64,000 nt of DNA, from positions 62,001 to 126,000 of the forward strand of contig NZ_CAMIHD010000004.1 in the NCBI RefSeq assembly GCF_946222835.1, read 5' to 3'. Of the stretch, positions 16,727-25,769 are shown one piece after another. A program made the translations under genes and the position numbers. Numbering within the stretch: the first letter of the stretch is position 1; every line of letters starts with the position of its first letter. The notes beneath the pieces are model-generated. The model was not told the origin of the DNA. It made no database searches and saw only the letters and a list, made by a program, of their open reading frames with translations. Source of the DNA: an uncultured Corynebacterium sp. (GTDB lineage Bacteria > Actinomycetota > Actinomycetes > Mycobacteriales > Mycobacteriaceae).

Positions 16727-18544
16727 TTAGGCCAAGGCGCGGTTGACGGCGGAATTAATCGCGTTAATGGATGCCCGGGTGGTGGACCCAGCGATGCCGG
16801 CACCCCAGACCTTGTTCTGGTTGACGTCGGCGGCGATATAACAGGCGGCCTCGGCGTCGTCACCGGCGGAGCGGGATTGCTGGGAGTATTCCATGACCTC
16901 GAAGTCGATACCCAGGGATTCCAGTGCGTTGGCATACGCAGCAATGGGGCCGTTACCGGTGCCCGAGACGGTGGACTTTTCCCCATGGAAAGACACGGTG
17001 GCGGTCACGGATGCGTCTCCGTCTTCTGTGGGGGCATTGTCCATATGGAAAGACTCCAGCGCCAGCGGAGTCTCGCGGTCCAAAAATTCGGTGGCGAAGA
17101 TATCCCACATATTTTTGGAATTGACCTCGCCGCCTTCGGAGTCGGTGATTTCCTGGACCACGGTGGAAAATTCCGCTTGCATGGCGCGAGGCATATTGAT
17201 GCCGTGATCGGTCTTCATGATGTAGGCAACGCCACCCTTGCCGGACTGGGAGTTGACGCGGATGACCGCCTGATAGTCGCGGCCCACGTCCTTTGGATCG
17301 ATAGGCAGGTAGGGAACCTCCCAGATGGCTGCGCGCAGTTCTTCCCACGAGACCTCGGTATTGTTCGCGCCGGGGCGGATGGTGGCTGCCAGCGCATCCA
17401 AGCCCTTGTTGATGGCGTCTTGGTGGGAACCGGAAAAGGCGGTAAAGACCAACTCGCCGCCATAGGGGTGGCGCTCCGGCACGCGCAGCTGGTTGCAGTA
17501 TTCAACGGTTTCGCGAATCTGCGGCAGATCAGAAAAATCGATCTGCGGATCCACGCCCTGGGTGAGCATGTTCAGGCCCAAAGTGACGAGATCGACGTTG
17601 CCGGTGCGCTCGCCGTTGCCAAACAGGCAGCCTTCGATGCGGTCCGCGCCGGCCATATAGCCCAGTTCGGCGGCGGCGATTCCCTCGCCGCGGTCATTAT
17701 GCGGGTGCAGGGAGAGCACGATGTCCTCGCGGCGGGCTAGGTTGCGGTGCATCCACTCGATGGAATCGGCGTAGACATTGGGCGAGATCATCTCCACGGT
17801 GGAGGGCAGGTTGATGATCATTGGGTTATCAGGGGAGGGATCCATGATCTCTACTACTTCATCGCAGACCTCGCGGGCGAAGTCTAGCTCGGTGCCGGTG
17901 AAGGATTCGGGGGAGTACTCCCAGCGCCACGTGGTGTCTGGGTAGTCCGCGGCGATGGATTTGATGAGTGCGGCGGCGTCGGTAGCCAGCTTCTTGATGG
18001 CGGGCTTGTCCTTGCGGAAGACCACACGGCGCTGCAGCTTCGAGGTGGAGTTATAGAAGTGCACGATGACGTTCTTGGCGCCCTCGCAGGCCTCAAAGGT
18101 GCGGCGGATGAGGCGTTCGCGCGCTTGGACTAGCACCTGGATGGTGACGTCATCGGGAATCTTATTGCCCTCGATGATTTCGCGGACGAAGTTGAAATCC
18201 GTTTGGGAGGCGGACGGGAAGCCGACCTCGATTTCCTTGTAGCCCATCTTGACCAGCAGGTCAAACATGCGGTGCTTGCGCTCTGGGCTCATGGGATCAA
18301 TCAGCGCTTGGTTGCCATCGCGCAGATCCACCGCGCACCACTGTGGGGCGTTCGTGATTTTCTTGCTGGGCCACGTGCGGTCCGCCAGGTCGATGTCTTC
18401 CACCTCGACGGCGAAGGGTTGGTAGCGCTCGTGGGGCATGGCCGAGCCGCGCTGCTTATTCCACATGGGCTGGCCTTCGCGGCGCGGGCCGTTAGGGGTG
18501 GTGATATCGCGAGGGGCGCTGATAAAAGAGTCAGTGGGGGACAT
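16727..18544 (-). CDS. leuA: 2-Isopropylmalate synthase
   Basis: 605 residues, the first committed enzyme of leucine synthesis (acetyl-CoA plus 2-ketoisovalerate). The catalytic HMGL-like TIM barrel shows CAVDLRDGNQALIDPM, LSLHPHNDRGEG and the metal/His region. The C-terminal LeuA regulatory domain (EVNSKNMWDIFATEFLD … GTGNGPIAAYANAL) normally binds leucine for feedback inhibition. It follows the long actinobacterial/yeast-like type with an N-terminal extension of about 40 residues. A Leu-codon leader peptide (18635–18688) suggests attenuation control. Confidence 0.96.
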   Translation of the reverse strand: MSPTDSFISAPRDITTPNGPRREGQPMWNKQRGSAMPHERYQPFAVEVEDIDLADRTWPSKKITNAPQWCAVDLRDGNQALIDPMSPERKHRMFDLLVKMGYKEIEVGFPSASQTDFNFVREIIEGNKIPDDVTIQVLVQARERLIRRTFEACEGAKNVIVHFYNSTSKLQRRVVFRKDKPAIKKLATDAAALIKSIAADYPDTTWRWEYSPESFTGTELDFAREVCDEVVEIMDPSPDNPMIINLPSTVEMISPNVYADSIEWMHRNLARREDIVLSLHPHNDRGEGIAAAELGYMAGADRIEGCLFGNGERTGNVDLVTLGLNMLTQGVDPQIDFSDLPQIRETVEYCNQLRVPERHPYGGELVFTAFSGSHQDAINKGLDALAATIRPGANNTEVSWEELRAAIWEVPYLPIDPKDVGRDYQAVIRVNSQSGKGGVAYIMKTDHGINMPRAMQAEFSTVVQEITDSEGGEVNSKNMWDIFATEFLDRETPLALESFHMDNAPTEDGDASVTATVSFHGEKSTVSGTGNGPIAAYANALESLGIDFEVMEYSQQSRSAGDDAEAACYIAADVNQNKVWGAGIAGSTTRASINAINSAVNRALA

Positions 18545-18583
18545 GGTGGTGCGGTTTCCTTGTCTGTGGTGTCTGTGGGAGAC

Positions 18584-18629
18584 GGCCAGCTGGGCTTGGG
18601 TAGCCGGACTCCGCGACGGGCCGCTGGCC
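18584..18629 (-). promoter_or_regulatory. Possible attenuator stem between leuA leader peptide and leuA
   Basis: On the leuA-sense strand GGCCAGC (18629–18623) can pair with GCTGGCC (18590–18584), just after the leader peptide stop. There is no U-tract, so control might act through an alternative fold covering the leuA start or through Rho rather than a classical terminator. This is inference from position and the leader peptide. Confidence 0.45.
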
Positions 18630-18634
18630 AGTGC

Positions 18635-18688
18635 TTAGGCCGAAATCCCGCCGCGGCAGATAAGGAGTAGGTCAATCCGCTGTGTCAT
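18635..18688 (-). CDS. leuL: leuA leader peptide
   Basis: A 17-codon frame reading MTQRIDLLLICRGGISA lies 90 nt upstream of leuA. It has three consecutive leucine codons (CTA CTC CTT) flanked by Ile, the hallmark of branched-chain attenuation leaders. TAGTGT ends exactly 7 nt before ATG 18688, so the leader peptide itself would be at the 5' end of a leaderless transcript. Ribosome stalling at the Leu codons under leucine shortage would alter folding of the RNA that follows. Confidence 0.82.
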   Translation of the reverse strand: MTQRIDLLLICRGGISA

Positions 18689-18772
18689 ACCGGTCACACT
18701 ACAGGCTCTCTCACTGTGTGGCAAGAAATTTCATTCAGTGAGAAATGGTGGCGGTGGGGTACTATGCCTGTC

Positions 18773-19891
18773 GTGTCGAAATCCCGCCATGCTGCACTTA
18801 ACTCACCATCCCTGCTGCGCTCCTTGTGGGCTCCTGCCGCACTCGTCGCGCTCATCGGCGCTGCACTGCGCGTAGGCGTGCTCGCGGCGGTGGCCGCCGC
18901 GCAGGACGATAAACTCTGGGGGCTGCTCAATAAGTGGGACGCCAAGCACTATGTAGAAATCGCCCGCGGTGGGTACTTCGGCGCGGATATCTCTGTAGAT
19001 GGGCCGGTCCATGAGACGACTATGGCCTTCTTTCCGGGGTTTCCTTTCCTGGTGCGTGGGTTAAGCGGCATCCTAGGGACCGGCGAGGCCGGCACGGCCA
19101 TTGCACTCAATGTGCTCTTTAGTATCGCGCTGGCTGCCGGTGTGATGGCCTTGGCTGCGCACATGGGCATGGGTAAGTGGGCCCAAGTGCTCAGCGCAGT
19201 GGTGGTGACCAGCGCGCCGATGTCCATAGTATTTTCCATGCCGTATACCGAGGCGCTTTTTGGAGCGCTTGCCATCTGGGCAGTGGTGGCGCTGGTGGGC
19301 GAGCGTTGGTGGGCCGCTGCAGCGTATATCTTTGTGGCCGGGCTGGTGCGCCTTACTGCGGTAGACCTCGTTGCAGTCTTTGCTCTTATGGTGCTGTTGC
19401 GGGCGCGAAAGGACTGGCGGGCCTGGGCTGCGGTGGCGTTTTCTGTTGTTCCGCTGGTGGGGTACTTGTGGTGGTCAAGTAGCCACCTGACAGGGGCCGG
19501 CGGCTACTTTGGCATCCAGAAAGAGCATTGGAACTCCGGCTTCGATGGCGGCAAAGCGACGGTTATCTGGCTATGGGAGACGCTTACCGGGGCCACCAAC
19601 GGTGGCTACCTGCTCAGCGCCGGAGTAATAATCGCCGCTCCCATATTCCTGGTGCTAGCGTGGCGCCGCCTGCCGCTAGCGGCCTGGTTATTCTCTGCGG
19701 TGCTGATGGCGAATGTACTGCTTTCTGATGGCATCATGCACTCGCGGCCTCGGCTGCTCCTGCCGGCGGTGATTGTGTTGTTGCCGTGGGTGAAAAAGGG
19801 GGCGTCGGCAAGCGTGGCGGTTATTGCCTGGGCCCTGTTCGGTGCGTGGTTTTCAGCCTATATGCTCGGCGTATTCGAGTGGGCCATCTAG
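18773..19891 (+). CDS. Membrane mannosyltransferase-like protein (GT-C fold, PIG-V-like)
   Basis: 372 residues with about 8–10 transmembrane helices. The loop after the first helix reads LLNKWDAKHYVEIARGGYF, matching the WDxxxY-IA-GY signature of PIG-V/GT-C polyprenyl-phosphate sugar transferases, with ETTMAFFPGFPFLVR following. It probably adds mannose to a lipoglycan or glycolipid from polyprenyl-phosphomannose; the substrate is inferred. GTG 18773 is chosen because TACTAT (18760–18765) ends 7 nt upstream; ATG 18764 would overlap that box. Its end overlaps the opposing gene by 4 nt. It holds an antisense copy of the dispersed motif. Confidence 0.72.
   Translation: MSKSRHAALNSPSLLRSLWAPAALVALIGAALRVGVLAAVAAAQDDKLWGLLNKWDAKHYVEIARGGYFGADISVDGPVHETTMAFFPGFPFLVRGLSGILGTGEAGTAIALNVLFSIALAAGVMALAAHMGMGKWAQVLSAVVVTSAPMSIVFSMPYTEALFGALAIWAVVALVGERWWAAAAYIFVAGLVRLTAVDLVAVFALMVLLRARKDWRAWAAVAFSVVPLVGYLWWSSSHLTGAGGYFGIQKEHWNSGFDGGKATVIWLWETLTGATNGGYLLSAGVIIAAPIFLVLAWRRLPLAAWLFSAVLMANVLLSDGIMHSRPRLLLPAVIVLLPWVKKGASASVAVIAWALFGAWFSAYMLGVFEWAI
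19803..19813 (-). repeat. Dispersed motif, reverse orientation, extended form
   Basis: GGGGG precedes CGTCGGCAAGC. One of two exact copies antisense to its host gene, here read as Ala-Ser-Ala-Ser in the glycosyltransferase. Confidence 0.85.
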
Positions 19892-20766
19892 GCGCGCTGG
19901 CTTATGGGGCTGCGGGAGAGCACGATGGTGGAAAGTATCATGACGGTAAGAGCGATGAGCATGATGGTCCAACCGACGGCTGTGTCGATGAGGAATTTCT
20001 CTCCCAGCACCATATAGCCCAAACCAAAGGCCACAATGGGCTCAAAGATGGTCATGGCTGGCAAGGAGTGGGCCAGGGGGCCGGCGTTGAAGGAATATTG
20101 CTGCACCACCGTGCCGCTGAGCGCGAGGCCGATGAGGCCATAGAATTGCCAGCTCGCCAGCAACGTGGTGAGGCCTTCGTGGGTGAAAATATCCACCACG
20201 GCCTTCGAAAGCAGAGCGACGAAGCCGTAGATAACGCCGCAGGCCGTGCCCAAGGCTAAAGGCCGCTGCTCCGGTAGCTTCGTGGCTGCTGCGCCCAAGA
20301 TTGCGAGGGTGACCAACCCCACGAGGAGTGCTGGCCACCAATCGCTCCACTCTGGGCGAGGGTTGCCGGCAACCGGCCGACCGTAAACGACCATGATGCC
20401 CACCGCGATGGTCAGCGCAATAGACCAGAAAACTTCGTGAAAGGGCATTTTGCGGCCGGAATACCAGGCCGAAAGCGGCAGGGTAAACATCAAGGACAGC
20501 ACCAAGATGGGCTGGACTACCAGCAAGGTGCCAAAGCCGAGCGCAATAACCTGCAGGCCGTAGGCACCAATGGCGGCAGCGGTGCCCACCCACCATAAGG
20601 GGTTGGACATGGCGGCGCGCATGACCGAATCATCGGCGTCGAGGGCAATGCGGTGGCGAATGACCGTGCCCCAAGCAACCGTCAGCGCGGATGCGAGCGC
20701 GAAAAAGATGGCGAGAAGGTTGCTTAACACCCGCTCAACGGTAGTAAAAATTCCTGTTATATGCAT
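19888..20766 (-). CDS. DMT superfamily (EamA-like) transporter
   Basis: 292 residues with about ten hydrophobic helices in two repeats. The second repeat ends with the typical PLAHSLPAMTIFEPIVAFGLGYMVLGEKF, the EamA glutamate-containing helix. Substrates of this family vary (amino acids, metabolites) and cannot be read here. The start is ambiguous: ATG 20766 opens the longest frame, but GTG 20730 lies exactly 7 nt after a TACCGT hexamer and gives an N-terminus starting at the first membrane helix. It is convergent with the glycosyltransferase, sharing 4 nt. Confidence 0.78.
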   Translation of the reverse strand: MHITGIFTTVERVLSNLLAIFFALASALTVAWGTVIRHRIALDADDSVMRAAMSNPLWWVGTAAAIGAYGLQVIALGFGTLLVVQPILVLSLMFTLPLSAWYSGRKMPFHEVFWSIALTIAVGIMVVYGRPVAGNPRPEWSDWWPALLVGLVTLAILGAAATKLPEQRPLALGTACGVIYGFVALLSKAVVDIFTHEGLTTLLASWQFYGLIGLALSGTVVQQYSFNAGPLAHSLPAMTIFEPIVAFGLGYMVLGEKFLIDTAVGWTIMLIALTVMILSTIVLSRSPISQRA

Positions 20767-20991
20767 ATTCTCCGCTGCATGGCGTGTGTTTCTATCCGTG
20801 GGGTGGCTAGCGTATGGCCCGCTTCACGCTAGAGGCGTGTGAATAAAAAGCAAGCATTGTCTAGGAATTATGATGAGGACTAGGCCCCTGCGGGGTAGCA
20901 TGGGTATTTGACTAATGATCGACAGGTATTTCAGGGCGCGCACATGCGGGCGCCGGGGATGCCTTAAATGACGAAAGGCGGCATCTTTACC

Positions 20992-22257
20992 GTGGCCCTG
21001 ATCGTGCAAAAATATGGCGGCTCATCCCTCGAATCCGCAGACCGCATTCGCGCCGTTGCGGAGCGCATCGTGGCCACCAAAAAGCAGGGCAACGACGTAG
21101 TTGTGGTGTGCTCCGCCATGGGCGATACCACTGATGAGTTGCTCGACCTCGCCGCCCAGGTCAACCCCGTGCCGCCACGGCGAGAAATGGACATGCTGCT
21201 TACAGCGGGCGAGCGGATCTCCAATGCGTTGGTGGCTATGGCCGTGGAATCCTTGGGCGCCCAGGCCCAGTCCTTTACCGGTTCCCAGGCCGGGGTGCTC
21301 ACTACCGAGCGCCACGGTAATGCCCGCATCGTGGACGTTACTCCGGGGCGCCTGACCGAGGCTTTGGACGAAGGCAAGATTTGTATCGTGGCCGGTTTCC
21401 AAGGCGTTAATAAGGAATCGCGCGATGTCACCACCTTGGGTCGCGGTGGCTCCGATACCACTGCGGTGGCGTTGGCGGCCGCGCTGAACGCGGACGTGTG
21501 TGAGATTTACTCCGATGTTGATGGCGTCTATACCGCAGATCCGCGCATCGTCCCGGACGCACAGAAGCTAGACAAGCTCTCTTTCGAGGAGATGCTGGAG
21601 ATGGCCGCGGTAGGTTCCAAGATTTTGGTTCTGCGCAGCGTGGAGTATGCCCGCGCATTCAATGTACCCTTGCGAGTTCGCTCGTCTTATTCAAATGACC
21701 CCGGCACCTTAGTTACCGGATCGATGGAGGATATCCCTGTGGAAGAAGCAGTACTAACTGGTGTAGCAACCGATAAGTCCGAAGCAAAGGTCACCGTCCT
21801 AGGCATCCCAGACCGCCCGGGGGAGGCAGCGAAGGTCTTCCGTGTCATTGCGGATGCAGAGATCAATATCGACATGGTCTTGCAAAACGTCTCTTCCCTG
21901 GAGGACGGCACCACCGATATCACTTTCACCTGCCCGCGTGCGGACGGCCCGCGAGCCATGGAGCTTTTGAGCAAATTGAAGTCTGAGGGTGGCTGGGCCA
22001 ATGTGCTTTACGACGACCAGGTGGGCAAGGTTTCCCTCGTCGGCGCTGGCATGAAGTCCCACCCGGGCGTGACCGCTGAGTTCACCGAGGCCCTGCGCGA
22101 CGTGGATGTCAATATGGAGCTTATTTCCACCTCCGAAATCCGCATCTCCGTGCTCACGCGCGAGGCTGACCTGGATAAGGCCGCCCGTGCGCTGCACGAG
22201 AAATTCCAGCTCGGTGGCGAAGACGAGGCCACGGTTTATGCTGGAACCGGACGTTAA
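20992..22257 (+). CDS. lysC: Aspartate kinase (alpha subunit, with probable internal beta start)
   Basis: 421 residues from GTG 20992, the same length as C. glutamicum LysC and near-identical in the motifs. The kinase signature VQKYGGSSL opens the protein, with LGRGGSDTTAVALA in the middle and two C-terminal ACT domains that bind lysine plus threonine. The longer frame from 20968 is rejected because homology begins at ALIVQKYGG. In C. glutamicum a beta subunit is translated from within the gene; ATG 21724 (Met245) is the plausible equivalent. It phosphorylates aspartate for Lys, Thr, Met and diaminopimelate synthesis and is followed by asd. Confidence 0.97.
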   Translation: MALIVQKYGGSSLESADRIRAVAERIVATKKQGNDVVVVCSAMGDTTDELLDLAAQVNPVPPRREMDMLLTAGERISNALVAMAVESLGAQAQSFTGSQAGVLTTERHGNARIVDVTPGRLTEALDEGKICIVAGFQGVNKESRDVTTLGRGGSDTTAVALAAALNADVCEIYSDVDGVYTADPRIVPDAQKLDKLSFEEMLEMAAVGSKILVLRSVEYARAFNVPLRVRSSYSNDPGTLVTGSMEDIPVEEAVLTGVATDKSEAKVTVLGIPDRPGEAAKVFRVIADAEINIDMVLQNVSSLEDGTTDITFTCPRADGPRAMELLSKLKSEGGWANVLYDDQVGKVSLVGAGMKSHPGVTAEFTEALRDVDVNMELISTSEIRISVLTREADLDKAARALHEKFQLGGEDEATVYAGTGR

Positions 22258-22290
22258 ACACCCAAAAGCAACTACAGAGGATTTATTGTC

Positions 22291-23322
22291 ATGACCACTG
22301 TTGCAGTCGTAGGCGCTACCGGCCAGGTCGGCCGCGTTATGCGCTCCATCTTGGAAGAACGCAATTTCCCAGCGGATAAGGTGCGCTTTTTCGCCTCTTC
22401 CCGCTCCGCTGGAACCGAGCTGGAATTCCGCGGCGAGCAGATTACCGTAGAGGACCTTGCCGAGGTCACTGAGCAATCAGTTGCCGATGTTGATATCGCA
22501 TTATTCTCCGCCGGTGGCTCCACCTCCCAGCAATGGGCTCCAGTATTCGCCGCGGCTGGTGCGACCGTGGTGGATAATTCCTCGGCATACCGCAAGGACC
22601 CAGAGGTTCCCCTCATCGTGTCCGAGGTTAATCCGCAGGAAGCCAAAAACACCCCCAAGGGAATCATTGCGAATCCAAACTGCACCACCATGGCTGCCAT
22701 GCCGGTGCTCAAGGTCCTCCACGAGGCCGCGGGCCTCAATAAGCTGCATGTCTCCTCCTACCAGGCGGTCTCGGGCTCTGGTCTGGCCGGCGTGCAGGCG
22801 CTGGCAGCGCAGGTCTATTCCATCGGCGAGCACAGTGTGGACCTGGTCCACGATGGCTCCGCACTCAATGACGAGGACTTTGGCCCATACGTCGCTCCCA
22901 TCGCCTATAACGCCCTGCCGCTGGCAGGCAATCTCGTTGATGACGGTTCCTTAGAGACCGATGAGGAGCAAAAGCTGCGCAACGAGTCCCGCAAGATCCT
23001 AGACATTCCGGAGCTGAAGGTTGCAGGTACCTGCGTGCGTATCCCGGTCTTTACCGGCCATACCCTGACCATCCACGCGGAGTTCGACAAGGCAATCACC
23101 CCGGAGCAGGCCACCGAGCTTTTGAGCGGTGCCCCGGGCGTTAAGCTTGCCGACGTCCCCACTCCGCTCGCGGCCACCGGCATCGACGAATCCTTGGTGG
23201 GCCGCATCCGTCAGGACCAGACGGTGGACGGTGATAGGGGCCTCGTGCTCGTTATCGCCGGCGATAACCTGCGCAAGGGAGCCGCGCTCAACACCATCCA
23301 GATTGCAGAGCTGCTCGTCTAA
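22291..23322 (+). CDS. asd: Aspartate-semialdehyde dehydrogenase
   Basis: 343 residues. The NADP-binding motif VAVVGATGQVGRVM opens the protein, the catalytic cysteine is in ANPNCTTMAAMP, and the catalytic histidine is in RIPVFTGHT. It reduces aspartyl phosphate to the semialdehyde, the branch-point precursor of lysine/DAP, threonine and methionine. It lies 33 nt after lysC with its own ribosome-binding site (GAGGA), forming the classical corynebacterial lysC–asd operon. It contains the full 16-bp dispersed motif at 23145–23160. Confidence 0.97.
   Translation: MTTVAVVGATGQVGRVMRSILEERNFPADKVRFFASSRSAGTELEFRGEQITVEDLAEVTEQSVADVDIALFSAGGSTSQQWAPVFAAAGATVVDNSSAYRKDPEVPLIVSEVNPQEAKNTPKGIIANPNCTTMAAMPVLKVLHEAAGLNKLHVSSYQAVSGSGLAGVQALAAQVYSIGEHSVDLVHDGSALNDEDFGPYVAPIAYNALPLAGNLVDDGSLETDEEQKLRNESRKILDIPELKVAGTCVRIPVFTGHTLTIHAEFDKAITPEQATELLSGAPGVKLADVPTPLAATGIDESLVGRIRQDQTVDGDRGLVLVIAGDNLRKGAALNTIQIAELLV
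23145..23155 (+). repeat. Dispersed motif GCTTGCCGACG, full 16-mer form
   Basis: Core followed by TCCCC. Coding orientation in asd, read as Leu-Ala-Asp-Val-Pro. Confidence 0.85.
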
Positions 23323-23352
23323 GCAGGCGCCGCGTCGCCGCAAGTCGCACTA

Positions 23353-23406
23353 AAAAGCTCGGCGCCCTCCTTCCTCGTTAAGGGAGAAGGAGGGCGCCGA
23401 GCTTTT
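23353..23406. terminator. Strong bidirectional terminator between asd and the YkvI-type gene
   Basis: A 21-nt inverted repeat, AAAGCTCGGCGCCCTCCTTC-type arm (23353–23373) with its complement (23386–23406). A-tracts on one side and T-tracts on the other terminate both converging genes. Confidence 0.9.
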
Positions 23407-23431
23407 ATCTTGATTGACGTGAGTGAGAAGG

Positions 23432-24838
23432 CTAGTCCTCAGAGACCGGCTTGGCAGTGCCAGTAGCCTTGCCGCTATCAGCGGCAGAACCCTTCTTGCC
23501 AAAGTCAAGGTCGCTATCGGAGGACGGAACCTCCGGCTTGGTGTGCTGCACGTAGGTCACGGATGGCTCCGGATCTTCACGGTCGTAATCAAGATCGTCA
23601 TCGTTTTCGAGCTCTTCGTGGATCTCTTCTGCGATATTGGTGACGAACTCGGTGGTTTCCATATTGGATGCCGCAGCCAGCTTGCGCAGCTCGCGCTCAT
23701 TCTTCTTAGTAAAGCGCTTGCGCGGATCCAAGCGGCGGGAGACCAGCTCGTGTGCGCGCATGCGGCGGTCGGACTCATCGGCCAGCTTGCTGCCGTTCTT
23801 GATGCGGTTGAAAACCATCACCGCGATCATCAGCAGGCCCAAGTAACCCAGGATTGGGTAAACATTGCTTACCAGCGTTTGGAAGCCCACGAAGGACAGG
23901 ACGAAGCCGATGATGCAGCAAACAGCGTAGACAGGGTAGAAGCGCTTGGGATTATTGCGGGTCAAGCGCTTGCCCAAGGCGTAGAACATACCGATAGCGG
24001 TATTGAAGACCATGCCGTAGATGATGAAGGTCATGAACACGCCGAATACCGGGTGGATGCTCGTGATTAGTGCCAGCACCGGCATATCCTCGCCGTTGAC
24101 GGTCTCAGCCTCGAAGAAGAGCGCGAAGACCAGCAGGGCCAATAGGATGAGGTAGAGCAGGCCACCGATGAGGCCGCCGATGCCCACTGCACGGTTATCC
24201 AGGAAGTTACCGCCAATGACAATGGACATGGACACAGCCGTCATCACGTTCAGGCCGGTGTAATTCAACGCAGACAGCCACCAGTTGGGTAGCGAGGTAT
24301 CGACGTTGGCTACTGCCCAGTCATTGAGGGAAGAAAAGTCAACATCGGCGTTGAGAATGGTGTAGCCGGTGGCAATAACCACGAAGATAATAATGAATGG
24401 CGTGATAGTACCGATCACCGCGGTCACGCGGTCGACATCCATGAGGCCAACGAGCAGTACCAGAATCAGCATCGCGGTAGCGCCCACCCATACCGGAACG
24501 GAGGGGAACTGCTGATTGATATTAGAGCCGCCGCCGGCAAACATGACGAAGCCGATGGAAAACAGAGTGACTAGCGTTGACCAGTCCAAAATCTTGGCAG
24601 TAAACGGCGATGCGACCTTGTCGTAGACAGCGGTATGTTCCTCGGCTTGGAAATACGAGCCGAGCTGCAGGATGGACACGCCGGTGATCATCATCAAGCC
24701 AGCGGCTAGGGCGATGCCCCACAGGCCCCACTTGCCAAAGGCCACGAAGAACTGCATAGCTTCTTGGCCAGAAGCGAAGCCTGCGCCCACGACGACGCCG
24801 ATAAACGCCATGGAAATTCCGATTGCGCGTTTTAACAT
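23432..24838 (-). CDS. YkvI family membrane transporter
   Basis: 468 residues. The first ~350 form about ten transmembrane helices starting MLKRAIGISMAFIGVVVGAGFASGQEAMQFF, a LeuT/APC-like unwound helix signature. The remaining ~115 are a highly charged cytoplasmic tail ending in an acidic, Ser/Thr-rich segment. The family is uncharacterised; amino-acid or ion transport is a reasonable guess from fold only. It has no obvious ribosome-binding site before ATG 24838. A small frame with paired CxxC motifs stops 14 nt upstream, so coupled translation is possible. A member sits at the same place in C. glutamicum. Confidence 0.75.
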   Translation of the reverse strand: MLKRAIGISMAFIGVVVGAGFASGQEAMQFFVAFGKWGLWGIALAAGLMMITGVSILQLGSYFQAEEHTAVYDKVASPFTAKILDWSTLVTLFSIGFVMFAGGGSNINQQFPSVPVWVGATAMLILVLLVGLMDVDRVTAVIGTITPFIIIFVVIATGYTILNADVDFSSLNDWAVANVDTSLPNWWLSALNYTGLNVMTAVSMSIVIGGNFLDNRAVGIGGLIGGLLYLILLALLVFALFFEAETVNGEDMPVLALITSIHPVFGVFMTFIIYGMVFNTAIGMFYALGKRLTRNNPKRFYPVYAVCCIIGFVLSFVGFQTLVSNVYPILGYLGLLMIAVMVFNRIKNGSKLADESDRRMRAHELVSRRLDPRKRFTKKNERELRKLAAASNMETTEFVTNIAEEIHEELENDDDLDYDREDPEPSVTYVQHTKPEVPSSDSDLDFGKKGSAADSGKATGTAKPVSED

Positions 24839-24852
24839 GAAAGGGAGAAACT

Positions 24853-25074
24853 CTCTTACTCACACGCGCCGGGCCCGGCATTGGGATCGCGCGGGCCCGG
24901 ATCGACGGTCGATTTATCACGTGTGTACACATCTAATAAACCACACATTGGACAAATATTTCGGGCAAGAATCGCCCTAATTGTGGCCTCCTTCACCCGG
25001 CACCTGGTGCACAATCTGCAGCTAAGTGCCAAAAATTGGGGCTCTTGGGGCGCAAGGTAACCAGAGTGTAACAA
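24853..25074 (-). CDS. Possible small CxxC-type zinc-ribbon protein or leader ORF
   Basis: The complement holds an open frame of up to ~73 codons, ending 14 nt before the YkvI-type gene. It contains LSCRLCTRCRV and, about 17 residues on, NICPMCGLL, which could form a Cys4 zinc ribbon. The start is unclear: TTG codons near 25072 or 25032, or a shorter product after AAGGAGG near 25003. Codon use is less GC-rich than in neighbouring genes. It may be a genuine small protein, a leader ORF for the transporter, or chance. The remaining gap also has a TGTGTACACA palindrome. Confidence 0.35.
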
Positions 25075-25121
25075 TTTGCAGGTTAAATCATCTCGCCGCC
25101 TAAAGGGGTCGGTATGGGGGT

Positions 25122-25664
25122 TTAACCGGTCCCTGCGATTAGATCCTTGCGGGCGCGCGCGACTCGGGAGCGGATGGTACCTACGCGCACGCCAGCAATC
25201 TTGGCCGCTTCTTCATAGGTATAGCCCAGCACCTGGGTGAGGATGAGGGCTTCGCGGCGGTCTTCCGGCAGGGCGTCGATAAGAGCGCGGGCGTCTATCC
25301 ACTCGCTCCACGCCCCGGAATTTTCCGGCGATGCTCCCATTGCATCTTCATATTCAGTGACAGATTTGCGTGGTCGAGCCATATCGTGGCGAATATTATC
25401 CACCCATACGCGCCGCGCCAGGGAGAGTAGCCACGTGCGTGCAGAGGACCGCGCAGCAAAGCGCGGCAGGGCGCTGATGACACGCAGGTAGGTTTCTTGG
25501 GTGAGATCGTCGGCGATCTCGGGCCCGCCCAAATGCGCTAGCAAACGCCACACATCATCCTGGGTGGCCTTGATAAACTCCGTCAGCGCCGCACGGTCGC
25601 CGCGGCCGGCCCGAAGGGCGAGGTCGGTGACGCGGGCGTCATCTGCTGCGGAGTGGTGAGTCAC
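25122..25664 (-). CDS. sigC: ECF sigma factor SigC
   Basis: 180 residues. Sigma region 2 reads DDLTQETYLRVISALPRFAARSSARTWLLSLARRVWVDNIR, and region 4 reads LPEDRREALILTQVLGYTYEEAAKIAGVRVGTIRSRVARARKDL. The orthologue in C. glutamicum lies at the same position beside katA and is linked to respiratory-oxidase gene control. The frame stays open far upstream over katA; GTG 25664 is the true start because the sigma homology begins there and TAAATT ends exactly 7 nt before it. No anti-sigma gene is adjacent. Confidence 0.88.
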   Translation of the reverse strand: MTHHSAADDARVTDLALRAGRGDRAALTEFIKATQDDVWRLLAHLGGPEIADDLTQETYLRVISALPRFAARSSARTWLLSLARRVWVDNIRHDMARPRKSVTEYEDAMGASPENSGAWSEWIDARALIDALPEDRREALILTQVLGYTYEEAAKIAGVRVGTIRSRVARARKDLIAGTG

Positions 25665-25769
25665 CTGAATGAATTTACCAGTAGCCCCTACACTCCTTTT
25701 AGACCCCTGACAACCGGTGATTCTTTTGCCACACTGGTGGTACATATCTACTGATTGCCAGGAGGCAAA

